The notes under the pieces: model-generated | Told to the model about the DNA's origin: nothing | The model's database searches: none | What the model saw: only the letters and a program-made list of their open reading frames with translations | Shown: piece after piece, positions 20,220 to 33,479 of the stretch | Layout: every line of letters begins with the position of its first letter | How positions within the stretch are numbered: position 1 is the stretch's first letter | Program-made: the position numbers and the translations under genes | NCBI GenBank assembly: GCA_029891385.1 | Contig: CM057228.1 | Location: 58,101,783-58,165,782, forward strand | DNA length: 64,000 nucleotides | Reading direction: 5' to 3' | Source of the DNA: Erythroxylum novogranatense | Lineage: Eukaryota > Streptophyta > Magnoliopsida > Malpighiales > Erythroxylaceae

Positions 20220-21560
20220 TTGTTTTTTGAAGAACTAAGGGGTTTACCTCCATCTCGATTTCATAACCATTGAATGCCATTGAAGGAGGGGACCAAGGCT
20301 ATAAAGTTTTTGCCTTTTAGGTGCTCTGGAGTTCAGAAAAGCATTATGAAGGAATTGGTAGAAGATATGCTACAACAAAGGATCATTAGACAAAGTGTTA
20401 GTCTCTTCTAATCTTCAATAATCTTGATTAAAAAAGGAAGGTTCATACTATTTTTATATCAATTATAGGTTCCTTAATTAATGCATTATAAATGATAAGT
20501 TTCCTATTCCTTTGGTAGAAGAGTTGTTTGATGAATTGCAAGGTGCACAGTGCTTTTCAAAGCTAGATCTTATAGTGAGATACCATCAAATCAGAGTGCA
20601 TGAAGATGACATTTACAAGACAATCATAAGGGGCATTATGAATTTCTTATAATTCCTTTAGAGTTGACAAATGCGTTAACCACATTTTAAAGTTTAATGA
20701 ATCGTATTTTCAAATCATATTTGAGAAGGTTTGTGCTTGTTTTTTTTTTAACAATATTATGATATATATTAAGTCCTATGAGTTGCATTTGTAGGATTTA
20801 CAATTGGCAGAGATTTTAAAAGAAGAACAACTTTTTGTGAAGTTAGGTAAGAGCTCATTTGGGGTTGTTCAAGTGGAATATTTGGGACATATCATTAATG
20901 TCAAAGGTGTATTGACAAATCCATAAAAGCTTCGAGCTGTATCAGATTGGGCTCAACCATAAACCATTCAACAATTTCAAGGATTTTTAAGTTTGTGTGG
21001 CTATTATTGAAGGTTTATTAGAGGTTATGGACAAATGAGTAATCCTCTCACTAATCTGTTGAAGAAGGATTCATTTATATGCACTGAAGAGGCATTGATA
21101 GCATTTATCATTATAAAGCATGCATTGACTATAGCATTAGTGTTGGCTTTTCTAGCTTTTTAGAAGGCATTTGTAATTAAAGTAGATGTTAATGGTGAAG
21201 GTATTGGAAAAGTGCTCAAATAGGATAACCATCCTATAGATTTTTTTAACAAAAAATTATTTAACAAATATAAACACCTCTCTATGTATGAAAAGGAGTT
21301 TTTAGAGGTAGTTATGGTTATAAAAAAAATAGTCTTATTATCTGACTAAAAGACACTTGTGATTCAAACAGATCACCATAGGCAGAAGTATTTGATGGAT
21401 CAAAGAATCACCACCCCTTTTTAATTGAATTGGCTACCAAAGTTGTTGGGTTTTGATTTCTCTATTAAGTATAAAAAGGGAGTTGATAAATCTACTGCTT
21501 ATTCCTTATCAAAGGTGTGTACTTCGAAGCTTTTCACCTTATCTATCTCGCAAGTAAACA
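20220..21560 (+). pseudogene. pol: Element R reverse transcriptase and RNase H remnant
   Basis: Readable blocks are GLPPSRFHNH followed by MPLKEGTKAIKFLPF (20239-20325), [19 protein letters not shown] (about 20514-20575), [14 protein letters not shown] (20582-20625), a degenerate FNNIMIYI-like active-site region near 20745, VKLGKSSFGVVQVEYLGHII (20838-20900), and RNase H pieces including YEKEFLEVVMVI (21286-21320). Many stops and indels show an old copy. The order and motifs fit a chromovirus pol. Confidence 0.78.
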
Positions 21561-21689
21561 TACGGTTGCTTTTGAAGATAAAAGATAGTTGGCAATAAGA
21601 TTTACCTAACCAGAAATTAATTCAGAAGTATAACAAGGAGAATATAAGCGAACAATAGTATTTTGTAGTGGAAGGGGCATTTAGTGGTG

Positions 21690-22870
21690 GTGAATTCATT
21701 AGGCTATCTCATACTTTAGCCCATTAAGGACATTCCTGGTGGTTGGGAACTAATAAGTGGTTAAGTGCATATTTTTTTGGAAGAAGACTACAGAGAGATG
21801 TTAGAAAGTTTATAAGAAAATGTAAAGTTTGTCAACGGAATAAAAATCAAACTGCTTATTTACGTAGTTTGCTTCAACCTTTAGCTATTCCTTAATGGGT
21901 ATGGACAAATATTATCATGAATTTTGATGAAGGTTTACCTTTTTTGGAAGGCCATTTGATGATATTTTCAATTATGAATCAAATGAGCAAGTATGCTCAT
22001 TTTCTTCCTTTGTGCCATCGTTAAAATTGCTAAGATTTTTATAGAACACATTTTCAAGTTACATGGTGTGCCATAGACAATTGTTAGTGATAGAGTTGTA
22101 ATTTTCAGAAGAAATTTTTGGAGGAAATTATTCTGTTTATAAGGAGTTAAACTATAGTTCTTAATGACTTATCATCCTCAAACCAATAGATAGACGGAGG
22201 TTCTCAATCACACGATCAGAACTTATCTTCATTTCATAATGTTAGATAGTCTAGTGAATTAGAGTAGATGTTTGTCCTTAGCTAAATAGTGGTATAATCC
22301 AATGTTTCATTGGTTGATAAACATTACTCCTTTTTAAGCTATCTATGGAAATCCACCTCCTATTTACACTCCATACTTCATCGGTGATTCTTCTGTCTTG
22401 GTCATTATTCAAGTTATAATGGATAAAGAAGCAATAATAGGAATTCTACAATTTCATTTACTTCAAGCACAAAACCAAATGAAACAAATTGTTGATTGAC
22501 ATTGTATGGAAAGAACATTTTCTATGAAAGATTATATCTATCTAAAGTTATAACCCTACCATCAATAGAGTGTTAAAAAACATTTGTCGCAAAAGTTATT
22601 AGCCTTGTTCTATGGTCGCTTGAAAATCCTTTGGAGGTACAGTAGCATACACCCTTGCTTTGTATACGGGTCATTGTTCTTGACTGAAGAATGGTGAATC
22701 ACCATAATCAACCAGTTTTACAAATATTAGTAGAATGGCCTTCTTTGAAGGATGATGACGTGTTTCGGGAGTTTCTTTATAAGGTGCTCCATAATCTGCA
22801 GCTCGATTCCTTTGTTCATGCCCTAACACTTGCACTTTGCCTTTTGGTTGAACATGTTTGGATGTCTGCT
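21690..22870 (+). pseudogene. pol: Element R integrase and chromodomain remnant
   Basis: The zinc-finger part reads DVRKFIRKCKVCQRNKNQTA (21798-21855), then NIIMNFDEGLPFLEG, which holds the first core Asp, and the sequence around 22080-22190 keeps ISD-like and YHPQT-like text. The final frame (22691-22873) includes VLQILVEWPSLKDDDVFREF, matching the chromodomain fold of Reina-type integrases (ILVxWxxLxxxxATWE pattern). In active elements this domain steers insertion into heterochromatin. Stops in every frame. Confidence 0.78.
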
Positions 22871-24869
22871 TAACTCACGGACTCATTAGAAATGAGTGAT
22901 GTGAGAAGAATTTAGAGAGAGAATTTGCATAATTTATCAATGCACTCATAAGATATGAATTTTCAGAAATTTCTATTGATTTATCAAATCATTTTAAAAC
23001 AATGAATTTCAGCTTGTAATAATTTTTCAAAAATCATTCGGAAACGAATAAAGTACGAAAATATTTTCTTTCACTTTCTTGAATTTTCGAAAAGTCATAT
23101 ATATAGCTTAAAATCAAAATATAAATATGTTACCCACCTCGAATTAATGCCCGAAACTTGATTTCAAGCTCCAATTGATTGCTTCTTTTTTCTTCCTTCC
23201 AATTAAAATTGACCTAAGCCATAATCATCCAAATTCCACATCATAATTTGCATAATTCCCAAAATTAACTATAGGAAACCCAAATTCATCACTTTTCTAA
23301 GCTTTCTAAAATCAGAATTTCTAAAATCCCCAAATTTAAAATTTTACCTAAACCCATTTCATCCAAATTCAATCTCATAAATAATATAATCTTCAAATTT
23401 AATATCATAATTCACCAATCCATCATATTCTCCATAATTCTAAGCCAACAATTCACAAAATCCTCAAACACAAAATTAAGCCTAAATCTTAAACAAATTT
23501 CTATCCAAAATTTAAACAAAACCTAAGGCATATACATCAAAATTAGCTTCATAAATCACATATCCAAATTATGTTCCATATTTCTAAACCAAAAACTCAT
23601 CAAAAATACAAAGTTGAAAATTTTCTCTTACCTCTTGCTCTTCCTATTTTCGGATTTATGGAGCTTTAGAGGAAGTTTCCACTTTCTTTCATCCTTCTTT
23701 CTTTAAATCTACACAAAAACAAGCTTGAAGTATAAAAAAAATCACAAATCCATAAGCTTCCTCTTCTTCTCATCGCTGAATGCTTCCTTCTCTCCTTTCT
23801 TCTTATTCTTTCTTTCTTATTTGCTCAAGTCTTCGGCTCTCATCTCTAAAAATCGATAGCCAACTTGATTCTTAACTTAAACCTATAATACAACTACAAC
23901 GTTTCTTATTCTTCTTTTTATTTCCTTTGAAATTTTGTGTGGCTCTCATTCATCCATATGGCTATGCTTCCTTTCTTCTTATTTTCAATCATTTCTTCTT
24001 AAACCTTCTAGCTTTCTCTATTCCAACGACAGCCAAAGAGTTAATACATTGCCATGTCAATTAAAATGAGGGTCTAATGACCCTTTTGCCCCTCTCTTTA
24101 AGGGGACTTCCCAAAATGCCCCTACACTTTCCTTTAAGTTATTTTCACTTACGGTTTTGATTCGCACCATCAAGTTGAAGGAATTTGTTAAAACTTCCTT
24201 CTGTAGAAATGTTCCTCTCAATTATACGAATCCAATGCCACCAACCGCGCTCAATTCGGATCAGAAACAAAGAAGTTATAGCCGAAATACTATCGGACCT
24301 GCGAAAAATCCGAGACTGAATATTACTCTAATTTAATTGCCGAAATTTACATTCTTAAAATCCCAGAATTGAAACTTGATGTCTTCATAACAATTTTAGC
24401 CTTATGTCTCAAGTTTAATTCAAATGAAGAATCGCCTCATTTCTATCCCAGGTCAAAAGTTATGCTCAAAATACTCTCAGATGTTCCTAATCCAAAAATT
24501 ACACACAAATCCGAACTTAAATTCAGAAATTGAAAGTATTAGGGGAAAAATTGACATTTAATTTTCATATGACTTGTAGCCCCTTGTCTTAACTTTATTT
24601 CGCCTCAAGAATCGCTTCAATTGGATCTCTGTAGATCCCGAATTTCTCAAAATACTGAACTGTGTTTGGGAAATTTCCCAACTCACTTTGATTAAATTAA
24701 TCACCCTTAATTTAATCTCAAAAATTAACAAATTTTTCGTAAAATTAAATTCTTTGTCTTAGGAATCCAATGCTTCAAGAATCAACTCAATCGGATGTCG
24801 GACGGAAACGTTATAAGCAAAAGAATGGAGTATATTTAGAAAATTTCCTTTTTTAAACAAATAGGGAAA

Positions 24870-24997
24870 GTCGCGATCGTGCGTGTGCACGACCGCGATA
24901 TCCGCATGGACTACCGGAGTCGCGATCGTGCGCGTGCACGATCGCGACAATTCAGTGAACCCGCAGAGTTGCGATCGTGCGTATGCACGACCGCGAC
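24870..24997. repeat. Three-copy palindromic cassette of LTR I
   Basis: Near-identical inverted repeats start at about 24870, 24919 and 24969. The middle copy has 13-bp perfect arms (GTCGCGATCGTGC and GCACGATCGCGAC) with a GCGT loop. It is CpG-dense within AT-rich sequence. Confidence 0.93.
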
Positions 24998-25059
24998 TTT
25001 TGGGTAGACCTGCACCTTTTTTTTTTCCGAAACTTTCAAAAATCATAACTTTTGATCCT

Positions 25060-25690
25060 GAACTCCAAATTTAACAAATTTGGTCTCTATGGAAAGCTTG
25101 AAGAAAGCTCTACAACTTCCATGAAGAACTCAACAATCAATTCCATCTCTAAAATGATTAATTTTCTAATCAAATATTTAACCCAAATAATAAATACTTA
25201 AACAAAGTCCTCAACTGAATTTTTATCTTTCAACTCCAAACTCCAATCATGTCATATTTTATATCGATGCGAAGATCAGAAAGTCACCTAAAACTTTCAT
25301 GAAGGACACAAAAATCAATTTGACCTCTAAGGAAGTCAATTTTTCCATCAAAAGTTTTGTCATCTAATAATCATGCAAAAACCATAACATAAACTTGTAA
25401 AAATCATAACTTATTATTCCGAATCGAAAAATTGCATAATTTATATCAAAATTAAGATCAAATCAGATCCTTCAACTTTCATGAAGAACCTCAAGGATAA
25501 ATTAACCTCTAATTAGATCAATTTCTCAGTCAAAGTTTCAGCCATAATAAAAGTCAACCCGAACACACCTAAACTTTGACTGATCATAACTTTCACTCCT
25601 GATATCGAAAAATTGCAAACTTTATGGCTACAGAAAGCTCTTAACATAATCTACAAGTTTCATGTAGACCATTTTATCAAATTTTGTCTA
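25060..25690. repeat. ~180-bp diverged modules in LTR I
   Basis: The landmark ATGAAG (or ATGTAG) in TTTCATGAAGAAC-like text recurs at 25121, 25299, 25481 and 25662, spacings 178, 182 and 181. Each is preceded by a CATAACTTTT...AAATTTxACAAA...GAAAGCTC-like stretch. Confidence 0.75.
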
Positions 25691-25983
25691 AATCAAAAGT
25701 CAAACCTCAAAGGCCAAAAAGTCAAACTTTTTACAATTTTTCATATTTTCACATTTTCTCTCTTTATTTCTTGATTTTCAACTCAATTTCAATCAACTCA
25801 TCCACTTTAAACTTGTATAATCCATACAAATCTATTCAAATTTCAAAATCATCAAACTCCATCAATTCTTTTTCTCATCAATTTCTTAAAACATAATCAC
25901 ATCTAATACAAACTTCCCATACGAACTTACTTATTTCATACTTTTTATATTTTTAAAATTCACTTAAAGATCGGGGTCCAATA

Positions 25984-26667
25984 GTTATATAGAAGTGAGA
26001 GGATTTGAGAGTTTTGGTTCTAGAGAGAGAGAGTTGAGAGAGTGTTGTGGGTAAGAAAAATTAGGGTAAGGGTGAATATACAAGTTAAGGGGAAGAAAGG
26101 AGGGGTAAGATGGGGAAAGAAAGCCTAAAAATCATGTGTTCCGAAATTACCCTACTGTAGGCCATGATTGTGATAGAGATTAAATTGTTATGGTCATGAT
26201 TGTTACCAAGGATGTCACGATCGTGACAGGGACTACAAAATTGGAACACAATCGTGACTAAGGAGTAACAATTGTGACACTATAAATTTTGATGCTCCTT
26301 TCCCATTTTTGATTCTTTTCTTCGTATCACTCCCGAATTCCTTCCCTAACTTATATTTTCATCAACACCCCATTGTAATTCCATCCAGCCCATTCCCATC
26401 CATTGTGATAAAAAGAGAGAAAAAACAAATTCTATAATTTTAAAAAAACTTAAATTACTAAATATGCTAAGTTATGGTTGTTAGCATGACCTTCATCATT
26501 AGAAGCACATTTCATTTTTTCGAAAGGAACGAAATTAATTTCCTTTCCTTGGAGACCACTCCAACTATAGCAAAAAGTGTTTTAGGCAATATACAAAAGC
26601 ATAGCTATAAGTACAATTATCATTCCCTTTTTATTAAGGCAACAAAATTCATATAGTTACAAGAAGT
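25984..26667 (-). other. Probable Athila 3' non-coding flank (element A)
   Basis: It lies directly beyond the class II element inserted at the end of the Athila integrase, so by position it is the sequence downstream of Athila pol. No gene is seen. It contains GTCACGATCGTGAC (26214-26227), a perfect palindrome, with at least four decayed versions at 26162-26280 in which CG has become TG or CA. GCAACAA-like motifs also occur at 26560-26650. Confidence 0.45.
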
Positions 26668-27715
26668 GGCACTACAACAAGTATAAGGCAATATAATTTT
26701 TTGATTAGGCAACAAAATAAAAAATGGTGCTTTTAAGTTCTAACTAAGGCAACACATTAGTTTCAAACTATAGCAACAATTTTAAATAGATATTGCAACA
26801 TTTTAAGTCTGTATAAGGTAACAAAGTGAAAAAAATTTATGCAACAATTTGTAATAATGAAAGCAGCAATTTATTCTTTTTTTACTAATATTATTTAACA
26901 TAAAATCAAACTCTTATCATTACGTAGGCAACTTCCATTTATACATTAAAAGAAATATATAGATATTTCAACCTTTGAAAGATATTTTCAAGAACATAAT
27001 AAAACATGAGTTGCCATTCATATGAATAATAAACCCAAACTATTAACATTATCTGAAGAGTTTATAATTATTTTTTTTCCTGTCAGAAATCTTGAGCCAC
27101 AATTCAAATTTCCTATTTTGATTCAACTTAAATTAAATCCCTATTTAGAAAATTAGAGAAACCTAAGAAAAGAAATTAAGCTTAACTTGCTAATTTATCC
27201 TTTACGCTTGAATTTTTCACCTAGTTCTAACTTTGAACCATAATTTAATTTTCCAAACACTACCTATCGTAATCTATGCCCTATTATCCATTATAGAACC
27301 CACAATCCCATTGTTTTGATTGACCATCTCTATGAATTGGTTGATGATGAGAGGGAACCGAATGGATCTGTTTGACCTCTTCTTGGACTTAAAGAAGTTC
27401 TCGCTTAAGATTCTTCTATTTGTATGTGATGCACTCTTTTTAGAAGTCAACGAACTTAAGCTACCATTGGGTAGACTTAAGGTAGCTACAAAGGTCCTCC
27501 TTGTTGGTGGTGAACAAGTCGGTAAGGTTGGATTTTGTTGTTGAAATTGATGGCAGTGGGGGAGTGGAGACTAAAGTACGACTAGGGAATTGGAAGAGTG
27601 GAGGCTAACTGGGAGAGAAGCCGCAGTGAATGAAGAACAGAAGAACTTATGTGTGGAAATTAAATGAAAGCAAAATAACGTAGTTTTGCTTCTCTATAAC
27701 TCTGTTTTGATTGAA

Positions 27716-27877
27716 GTAAAACAATGTCATTTTGATTAAGTAAAGCAACATTGCATTATCCAATTCTTAACTAAGTACAACGATGTCATTTTGATTAAGT
27801 AAAATGACATTAAACTTTCCAATTGTTAACTAAGTAAACCAATATCATTTTGCTTAAAAGCAAAACAACGTTGTTTT
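27716..27877. repeat. Three diverged ~59-bp repeats inside the DNA transposon
   Basis: The words ACAATGTCATTTTGATTAAG, ACGATGTCATTTTGATTAAG and CCAATATCATTTTGCTTAAA start at about 27721, 27780 and 27838. The block ends in the 16-bp palindrome AAAACAACGTTGTTTT (27862-27877). Confidence 0.8.
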
Positions 27878-28932
27878 ATTGTTTGATGTTAATTAGTTTT
27901 TGTGTAATTAGTTTTTACTTACATGATATTGTCACGACCCGATACCACATCGAGCCTATGACAACCACCGCATAACTAGGTTAAGGACATTCACAGTATC
28001 CTTAATCCGACTATGTAAGGCTAACTGAATATCTATTCTTTTTTCTTTTTTTTTAAATTCAGGCAGCATAATGGCTGTGTTTTAAAAATCCCAAAAGTTG
28101 CAAACAATTTCAAACTCACATCTATATTCGCATCCAACCACAACTTCAGGACTTTAAAGTCCACTCAAGGTAATCTCAACAACATTATTAAAAGTCCATA
28201 CATAAAATCATTTATAAAACACCAGACAGTCAAAAGTTAACTTACAAAATCATAAAGCATAACTCCATAAACACAGTTCATGAGCCACTAGACTATAAAA
28301 GTACAAAATAAGAAACTACCCACTTGCGGTAATACCCCGAAAATGTCAAAAACCCCATGATCCACTCAAAGCTTCAAACTCGCTAAATTAACGTGCATGG
28401 TTGGAAAGTGGAGGGGGTGAGTACACTAGGTACTTATTGAGTAGGAAAAACATATAGCACAAATAGAATTTGATTCATATCAAGACAGTGTAGATAACCT
28501 ATGGAGTGAATATATATCATATAGGTCTAGCTTATGACTCAACGTATACTAGTTAGGAATGATATAGGCCTAGCCTATTAACTCACTCATTCGGTGAACA
28601 TAGGTCCCAGTTCTAGTACACAAAAGAGTAAAAACATCATATGTATCAATCAAATCTCGATAGGAAAACCAATATAAAGATAAGCCAAAACAATCATGTG
28701 TGATACCACCAGTTGTCCAAACTAATGTGCATACCCACCAATTTTTGATGTTGGCTTGACTTTCATCCATGGTGACTCTAGACTATAGTTGACAAGAGCA
28801 TCATGACCCTAGGTGATGACCTCATCGATGTCCAGACCCTAGGTGTGAAATTACCCACGAGTCCCATAGAAAGGTATCGATACGGTGACTTAACTTTCAT
28901 GTAACAGCATCAAGGGTACGGGGGTCACTTAA

Positions 28933-31900
28933 TGTAACATCCCATTGCTAGTGAAAAGGGTAGAATGGTAAATGTGAGTGGTTTATGAGAGTTAGTGATG
29001 CACTTCCATGTTCATGCATGATATGCCATACACTTACACATAAATAGTGAATTTATTTGCACATGAAAATAATTGTACATGCAGTCATGAATAATTCCGG
29101 GCATAATTGGAATGATCTGAGAATCTTGAATGTTATTGCATTGAAAATTTTATGAGTTAGTGAAATCTTGATATTTTGTACATTGGTGGAAGTATTATAT
29201 TTGTATATGTTGATGAAGTTATGGAGTATTGAGGAAGATATATTTATAGTAGGGAACAAGAAATAATTAAATGAAGATTTGGAGATAGTTGGGTTGCAAA
29301 GATGATGTGGTATTGGAAAGATGAGAACTAAATGGAGTTAGTTCCAATAAAGAACTAAGATAGAGTTTGATCTTTACGAAAGTGACATGTGTCACTTAGA
29401 CCTTGTACTCTAGCTAGAAGTAAGTCACTATTCCTTGAGAGTTGATAGGTTAAATCTTGTCCAAGTCTCTTCTTTATTCTCATCTTTCTAGAACTTCTCT
29501 CCGAAACACAGAGTTTTCCATCAAAATCTCTTCTAAGGGACTTCTGTGTTCTTTCTTTCTTTCACCAACCTTACTTTGCCATTTGTTTCATCTACTCTAA
29601 GGAAAAATCATAAGCTGATCGTTTGACTCAGCGAACTATGAGAACGTGTGGAGTTTAGGGCTTGAAGATTTGGGGTTTTCAGCAGGTAAGTGTTAGAGAA
29701 TCTCTTGCTGTTAGGGATTTGTGAAATAAAGTTGATAGATTTCTGCCATTTACATAGAAAATACACTTTGTGTGTTTGTTCTTAAATACTGGGTAGTTGG
29801 GAAGAAATAAATTCAGTTATGGTGTTAAATTAGCTTTGAGAAAACTTTTGGTGTTTAGTGACGTAAAGTGTTGAAAGTTAGAAAGTCTGGAAAATTTCTC
29901 ACTGAGTATGCTTCAGTATTTTAGCCATAACATTTTCTGTGGTTGTCAAAATGAGATGATTCTTATTCACAGTAAACTAGGAATATATGGCTACAATTTG
30001 TATGAAGACATCGAATTTCAGTTCTGTCTCTAAGAGTCTCAAAAGTTGTCACGAAGTTGAGAACTGGGTGCAGGATGTTGAGAGTTGAGCGTAATTCGTG
30101 TTCCAACTTCGGGAGGAACTATGGACCTAATTTAGATAGATTTTGGTAAAGTTTCCTTCTGAAAAATTGTAGATCTTTCTTTTATATTTCCAACGGTATA
30201 AAGTTTGTAAATTTTGGATATCGGAGTCAAAAGTTATGATTGTTATAAGTGGAGATATTCTGAAGGTAAAGCAGATGAAGTAAATGAGACGAAGGAAAAG
30301 CAGAGGATGGAAACGAGACGAAGGAAAAGCAGACGATGGAAATGAGACGATAGAAACTCAGACGAAAGCAAGAACTGATTGGAGTCTTTTGGTCATAACT
30401 TTTTCTCTAGACCTCCAAATGACTTGATTTTTGAAGCATTGGATTTATAACACATTTCTCTATCCGTCCACAAAAATTTATGGTCTTTGGTATTAAATTG
30501 GAAACAATTGACTGAATCAGAGTAAGGGTACCGGTGGAAGGAGTATGAATTGGATATTTTACTGAATGTATGTCAGTATTTTGATGATATCTTGGTTTAT
30601 AGGATTCCAATTGAGGTGATTCTTGATTTGTAGTGAACTAGAGTAATAGGGCTACAAATAATATGAAGAAGCTGAATCTCGATTCAGTCTCTAAGACGTA
30701 CAATTTCTGGATGGAAGTTGGATATAGCACACTATTTTGGAGAGGAATAGTCCGAAAATGTTTGAGGTACATCCTTGAAACTACTAAACCAAATTGAGTG
30801 ATGTTGGTGTTAATAGAAAGATAAAAGATAGAGGAACACTTTTCTGAGAGAAAGTAGGCTCGAATTATGCAGGTTTTGCCTTCTAATTAAACATGAACAG
30901 TGGACCCGAAAGTTAAAGTTTGGGGAAAGATCTGAGATGGTTCATTAGACTATGAAATTGGATTCAAATGGCTTATGGAGGTTTAAATCCCACAGAATGA
31001 GGCTAGTTAAGTGAGTTTTGATAGTTGAATGTCTTGTGATGAAATTGATGGATTGATAACCGGGATAGTCTTGAATATGCATTGTACATATTTCATCTCA
31101 TTCATGTGCATTATTAAACACTTATGATTGTTCATTTTATGATATATGTATATGTTAATTGTTATAGAGGAGCCACTGGAACGTCAACCTCCAGATGTTG
31201 CTGGATCTTTCAGGCATTAGCTTCGGGAGAAATTAGTGAGTAACCTAGTTGGTTCCTCAATTTCTGATAGTTAAATGCTTTGTATGAACTGATTGAAATT
31301 GTGAATTGCATGATTATGTGAACGATTAGGATTGAATTGCCTGCTTTTGACAGAGTGTATGTGACTGTTACATGATTCTGAAAATTGGAATAAATAGGCT
31401 TATACAACCATATGACTGCGAATTATTGGGCATATGCATTTCATACATAAATGCATGAACAGATAACGGATGTTGTGACCAAAGTTGCCATTAATACTGA
31501 AAAGAGCCTTGAGCTCGAATACTGTCACTGAATCGAGCCTCGAGTTTGAGGGGAGTTAGTGCATCCTGCATGAGGGCTCTCTTACTCCCTAGACGCGCGT
31601 CTCGATCATCCTTGAACAATGCTTGGTCACAACACTGAAATAAACTAGAAATGAGTCACATAAGCATAGCATACAATTGTATTATCTGATTGGTGATTAT
31701 TATTGAGTGATGTAATGGATTGAGAAATTGCAAATGATATATATATATGAAAATTTTGAATGTTACTGTGATGTGCTGTACGCAATTCGCGTAATGCATG
31801 AATTGAGTGAACCATCGATGAAGGTTTCTCATTGAGTTCGCAAACTCACCCAAAATTGCAATTATTTTTTAGGACTGATAGACTAGATTCCTAGCTCCAG

Positions 31901-32258
31901 AGAGAGACTTTTCCTGCCGTGTGAGCGTGGGGCAAGAGAAGCGATGGCACACAGGTCGGTCAGCTGGGATTGATTTTGAGGATGACGTAGTATAGACTTT
32001 TGTATCAGTTTCCTTTTTGGGATATTGTATTTAGACTGTAGGGAACTGATAAACTGGTCTATATTTCTGTCTGATATTATGAAATAAGAGCAAGCATTAT
32101 GCTTTTAAAATATTATAATTTTGTAATTGCGGTTTTATGTGTATTGATGCCATGTGGATTTTAGTATTGATCGAACATAGTGCACCCTTATTGTGGGATA
32201 TGCGTCGGTACGACCCACGGGCGTCTCGGTGTATACTCTACAGTAAGGAGGCGCTACA
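28933..32258 (+). repeat. 5' LTR of element C
   Basis: It contains an AGACGAAGG minisatellite (30271-30356), diverged modules marked by TATGAAG (30002, 30663), a hairpin array (31472-31633), a double hairpin (about 31810-31850) and a terminal hairpin (32177-32257). Confidence 0.95.
30271..30356. repeat. Purine-rich minisatellite in the C 5' LTR
   Basis: About 33-bp units of the type GCAGACGAAGGAAATGAGAC, roughly 2.5 copies; the 3' LTR counterpart is 46602-46700. It occupies the same place, before a TTTTGGTCATAACTTTTTC box, as the palindromic cassettes of L, I and E. Confidence 0.8.
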
Positions 32259-32264
32259 TTTCGG

Positions 32265-32280
32265 TGGTATCAGAGCATGG
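32265..32280 (+). other. Primer binding site of element C
   Basis: TGGTATCAGAGCATGG lies six bases after the 5' LTR. Confidence 0.92.
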
Positions 32281-32339
32281 TTTGGCATCTTTTGGGTATA
32301 GTGTATTTTAGGTTTGAATTTCAGTGAGAAAAGCGGAAA

Positions 32340-33479
32340 TTGATGAAAATTCTTGTTTGTTATAGGTCATCCGTTCTTGGAGATCAAGTTGATCAACCAA
32401 CTGACCTAGGATCAGTGGGAGCTAGTAGGGAGTCCTCTATGCCTCATTCTGAGGAGCTGCCTCCTAGAGTTCTCGTGAGACGGGATAGGAGGTATGACCG
32501 ACTGCGCAAGCAAGGGGTTGTTGATTTTTATGGCAGCACAGACCCTGCTGAGGCTGAAGGATGGTTAGAGAGGACTGAGAGAGTCCTCAATCAGATGGAC
32601 AGCGACTCTGAGGAGCGTTTTGATTATGCAGTTTCTCTGCTTCAGGGTCCAGCTTATCAGTTGTGGAAGACTGTCCCGGACAATACCACCAGACCCTGCA
32701 TGATGACATGGGGTGACTTTCTGGGGGCATTCAGAGACAATTACATGCCCAAGGTGTATTTAGAGATGAAGATGTAGGAGTTTTTAGAGTTGAGGCGGTC
32801 GGATGCGATGGCGAGTAATGAAGTGAGGTTCAATGAGTGATGGGTATACTCTTCGTTCGATTTCTTCCGAGGTGACAGTGCGGAGATTTGAGGGCGGACT
32901 CAATCTGGAGATCCGTACCAAGTTAGCCCGATCTGATATAGGCACTTTTATTGAGTTGAGGGCTGCTGCAGTGCGGATTGAGCGAACCGAGACAGAGTCG
33001 GTGAGGCCGGTCAAGGTCCAGGGCAAGAGGCCGATGATAGCCAGGCGATCTTAGCGAAGGTTCGATGGCGCCAGAGTAGGCCCTTCAGGTCCTCTAGAGG
33101 AGCTAGACAGTCTGGATTTGAGAGAGGCGATTTGTGCTGGTGGTAGTGGCGATGGCGATCTAGAGGTTGAGGCGATTCCTCCGTTTGTGAGCATTGTGAG
33201 AGGAGGCACAGTGGAGAGTGTCGGTGGCTGACTGGAGCTTGTCTTAGGTGCGGCTCGATGGACCATCTAGTTAAGAATTGCCCTGACACCTTGGGAGCCC
33301 ACTCCGCTATGACTGGGAGATTTGGCAGCAATACCACGGTGCAGCAGAGCCGTAAAGGTGGATCGGGATTTAGGGGTCGAGGTCGAGGCCGAGGCCGAGC
33401 TGAGGGGTCCGTAGTGAGGACTGAGGGATTAAGCAGTAGACCGCAGTCCCAGGCTAGAGTCTATGCCATGACTCGGTAG
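32340..33479 (+). pseudogene. gag: Element C gag
   Basis: Frame 32340-32777 shows LGDQVDQPTDLGSVGASRES, FYGSTDPAEAEGWLERTERV and VSLLQGPAYQLWKTVPDNTT, the Tekay gag core. TAG at 32775 interrupts KM-EFLELR, and a frameshift leads to 32833-33054 (VRRFEGGLNLEIRTKLARSD), which ends at TAG 33052. Two zinc knuckles follow at about 33186-33290: CEHCERRHSGEC and CLRCGSMDHLVKNC. Frame 33258-33479 continues with an Arg/Gly-rich basic tail (FRGRGRGRGRAEGS) and ends at TAG 33477. The stops at 32775, 33052 and 33477 all sit where Gln (CAG) is expected. Confidence 0.88.

Larger units (their letters stand above)
18292..22880 (+). mobile_element. Element R: old Reina-like chromovirus, 3' end lost
   Basis: A short LTR, a methionine-type primer site, gag, protease, RT, RNase H, integrase and a chromodomain follow in order on the plus strand, all with many stops. 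The short LTR and the motif LVDGGNKHNFVD (a changed DSGSTHNF-type protease site) point to the Reina branch. No 3' LTR is seen before the truncated LTR I. Confidence 0.8.
22925..25983 (-). repeat. LTR I: truncated minus-strand LTR related to element L
   Basis: The right end on the minus strand reads TATTGGACCCCGATCTTTAAG, one G-to-A change from L's TGTTGGACCCCGATCTTT start. The order of modules follows L's LTR to about L position 40,210 and then stops abruptly near 22925, so the LTR's 3' portion is missing. GTTAT (25984-25988) would be its right target duplication. It contains a palindrome cassette (24870-24997) and ~180-bp modules. No coding content. Confidence 0.75.

Noticed and set aside
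24870..24997. CRISPR-like array of palindromic repeats with ~20-bp spacers
   Set aside because: Only three imperfect copies, lying inside a plant LTR with no cas genes; a minisatellite cassette explains it.
27320..27544. 74-codon ORF as a host gene exon
   Set aside because: No recognisable domain, and it is placed inside the DNA transposon; possibly captured sequence, but not supported as a gene.
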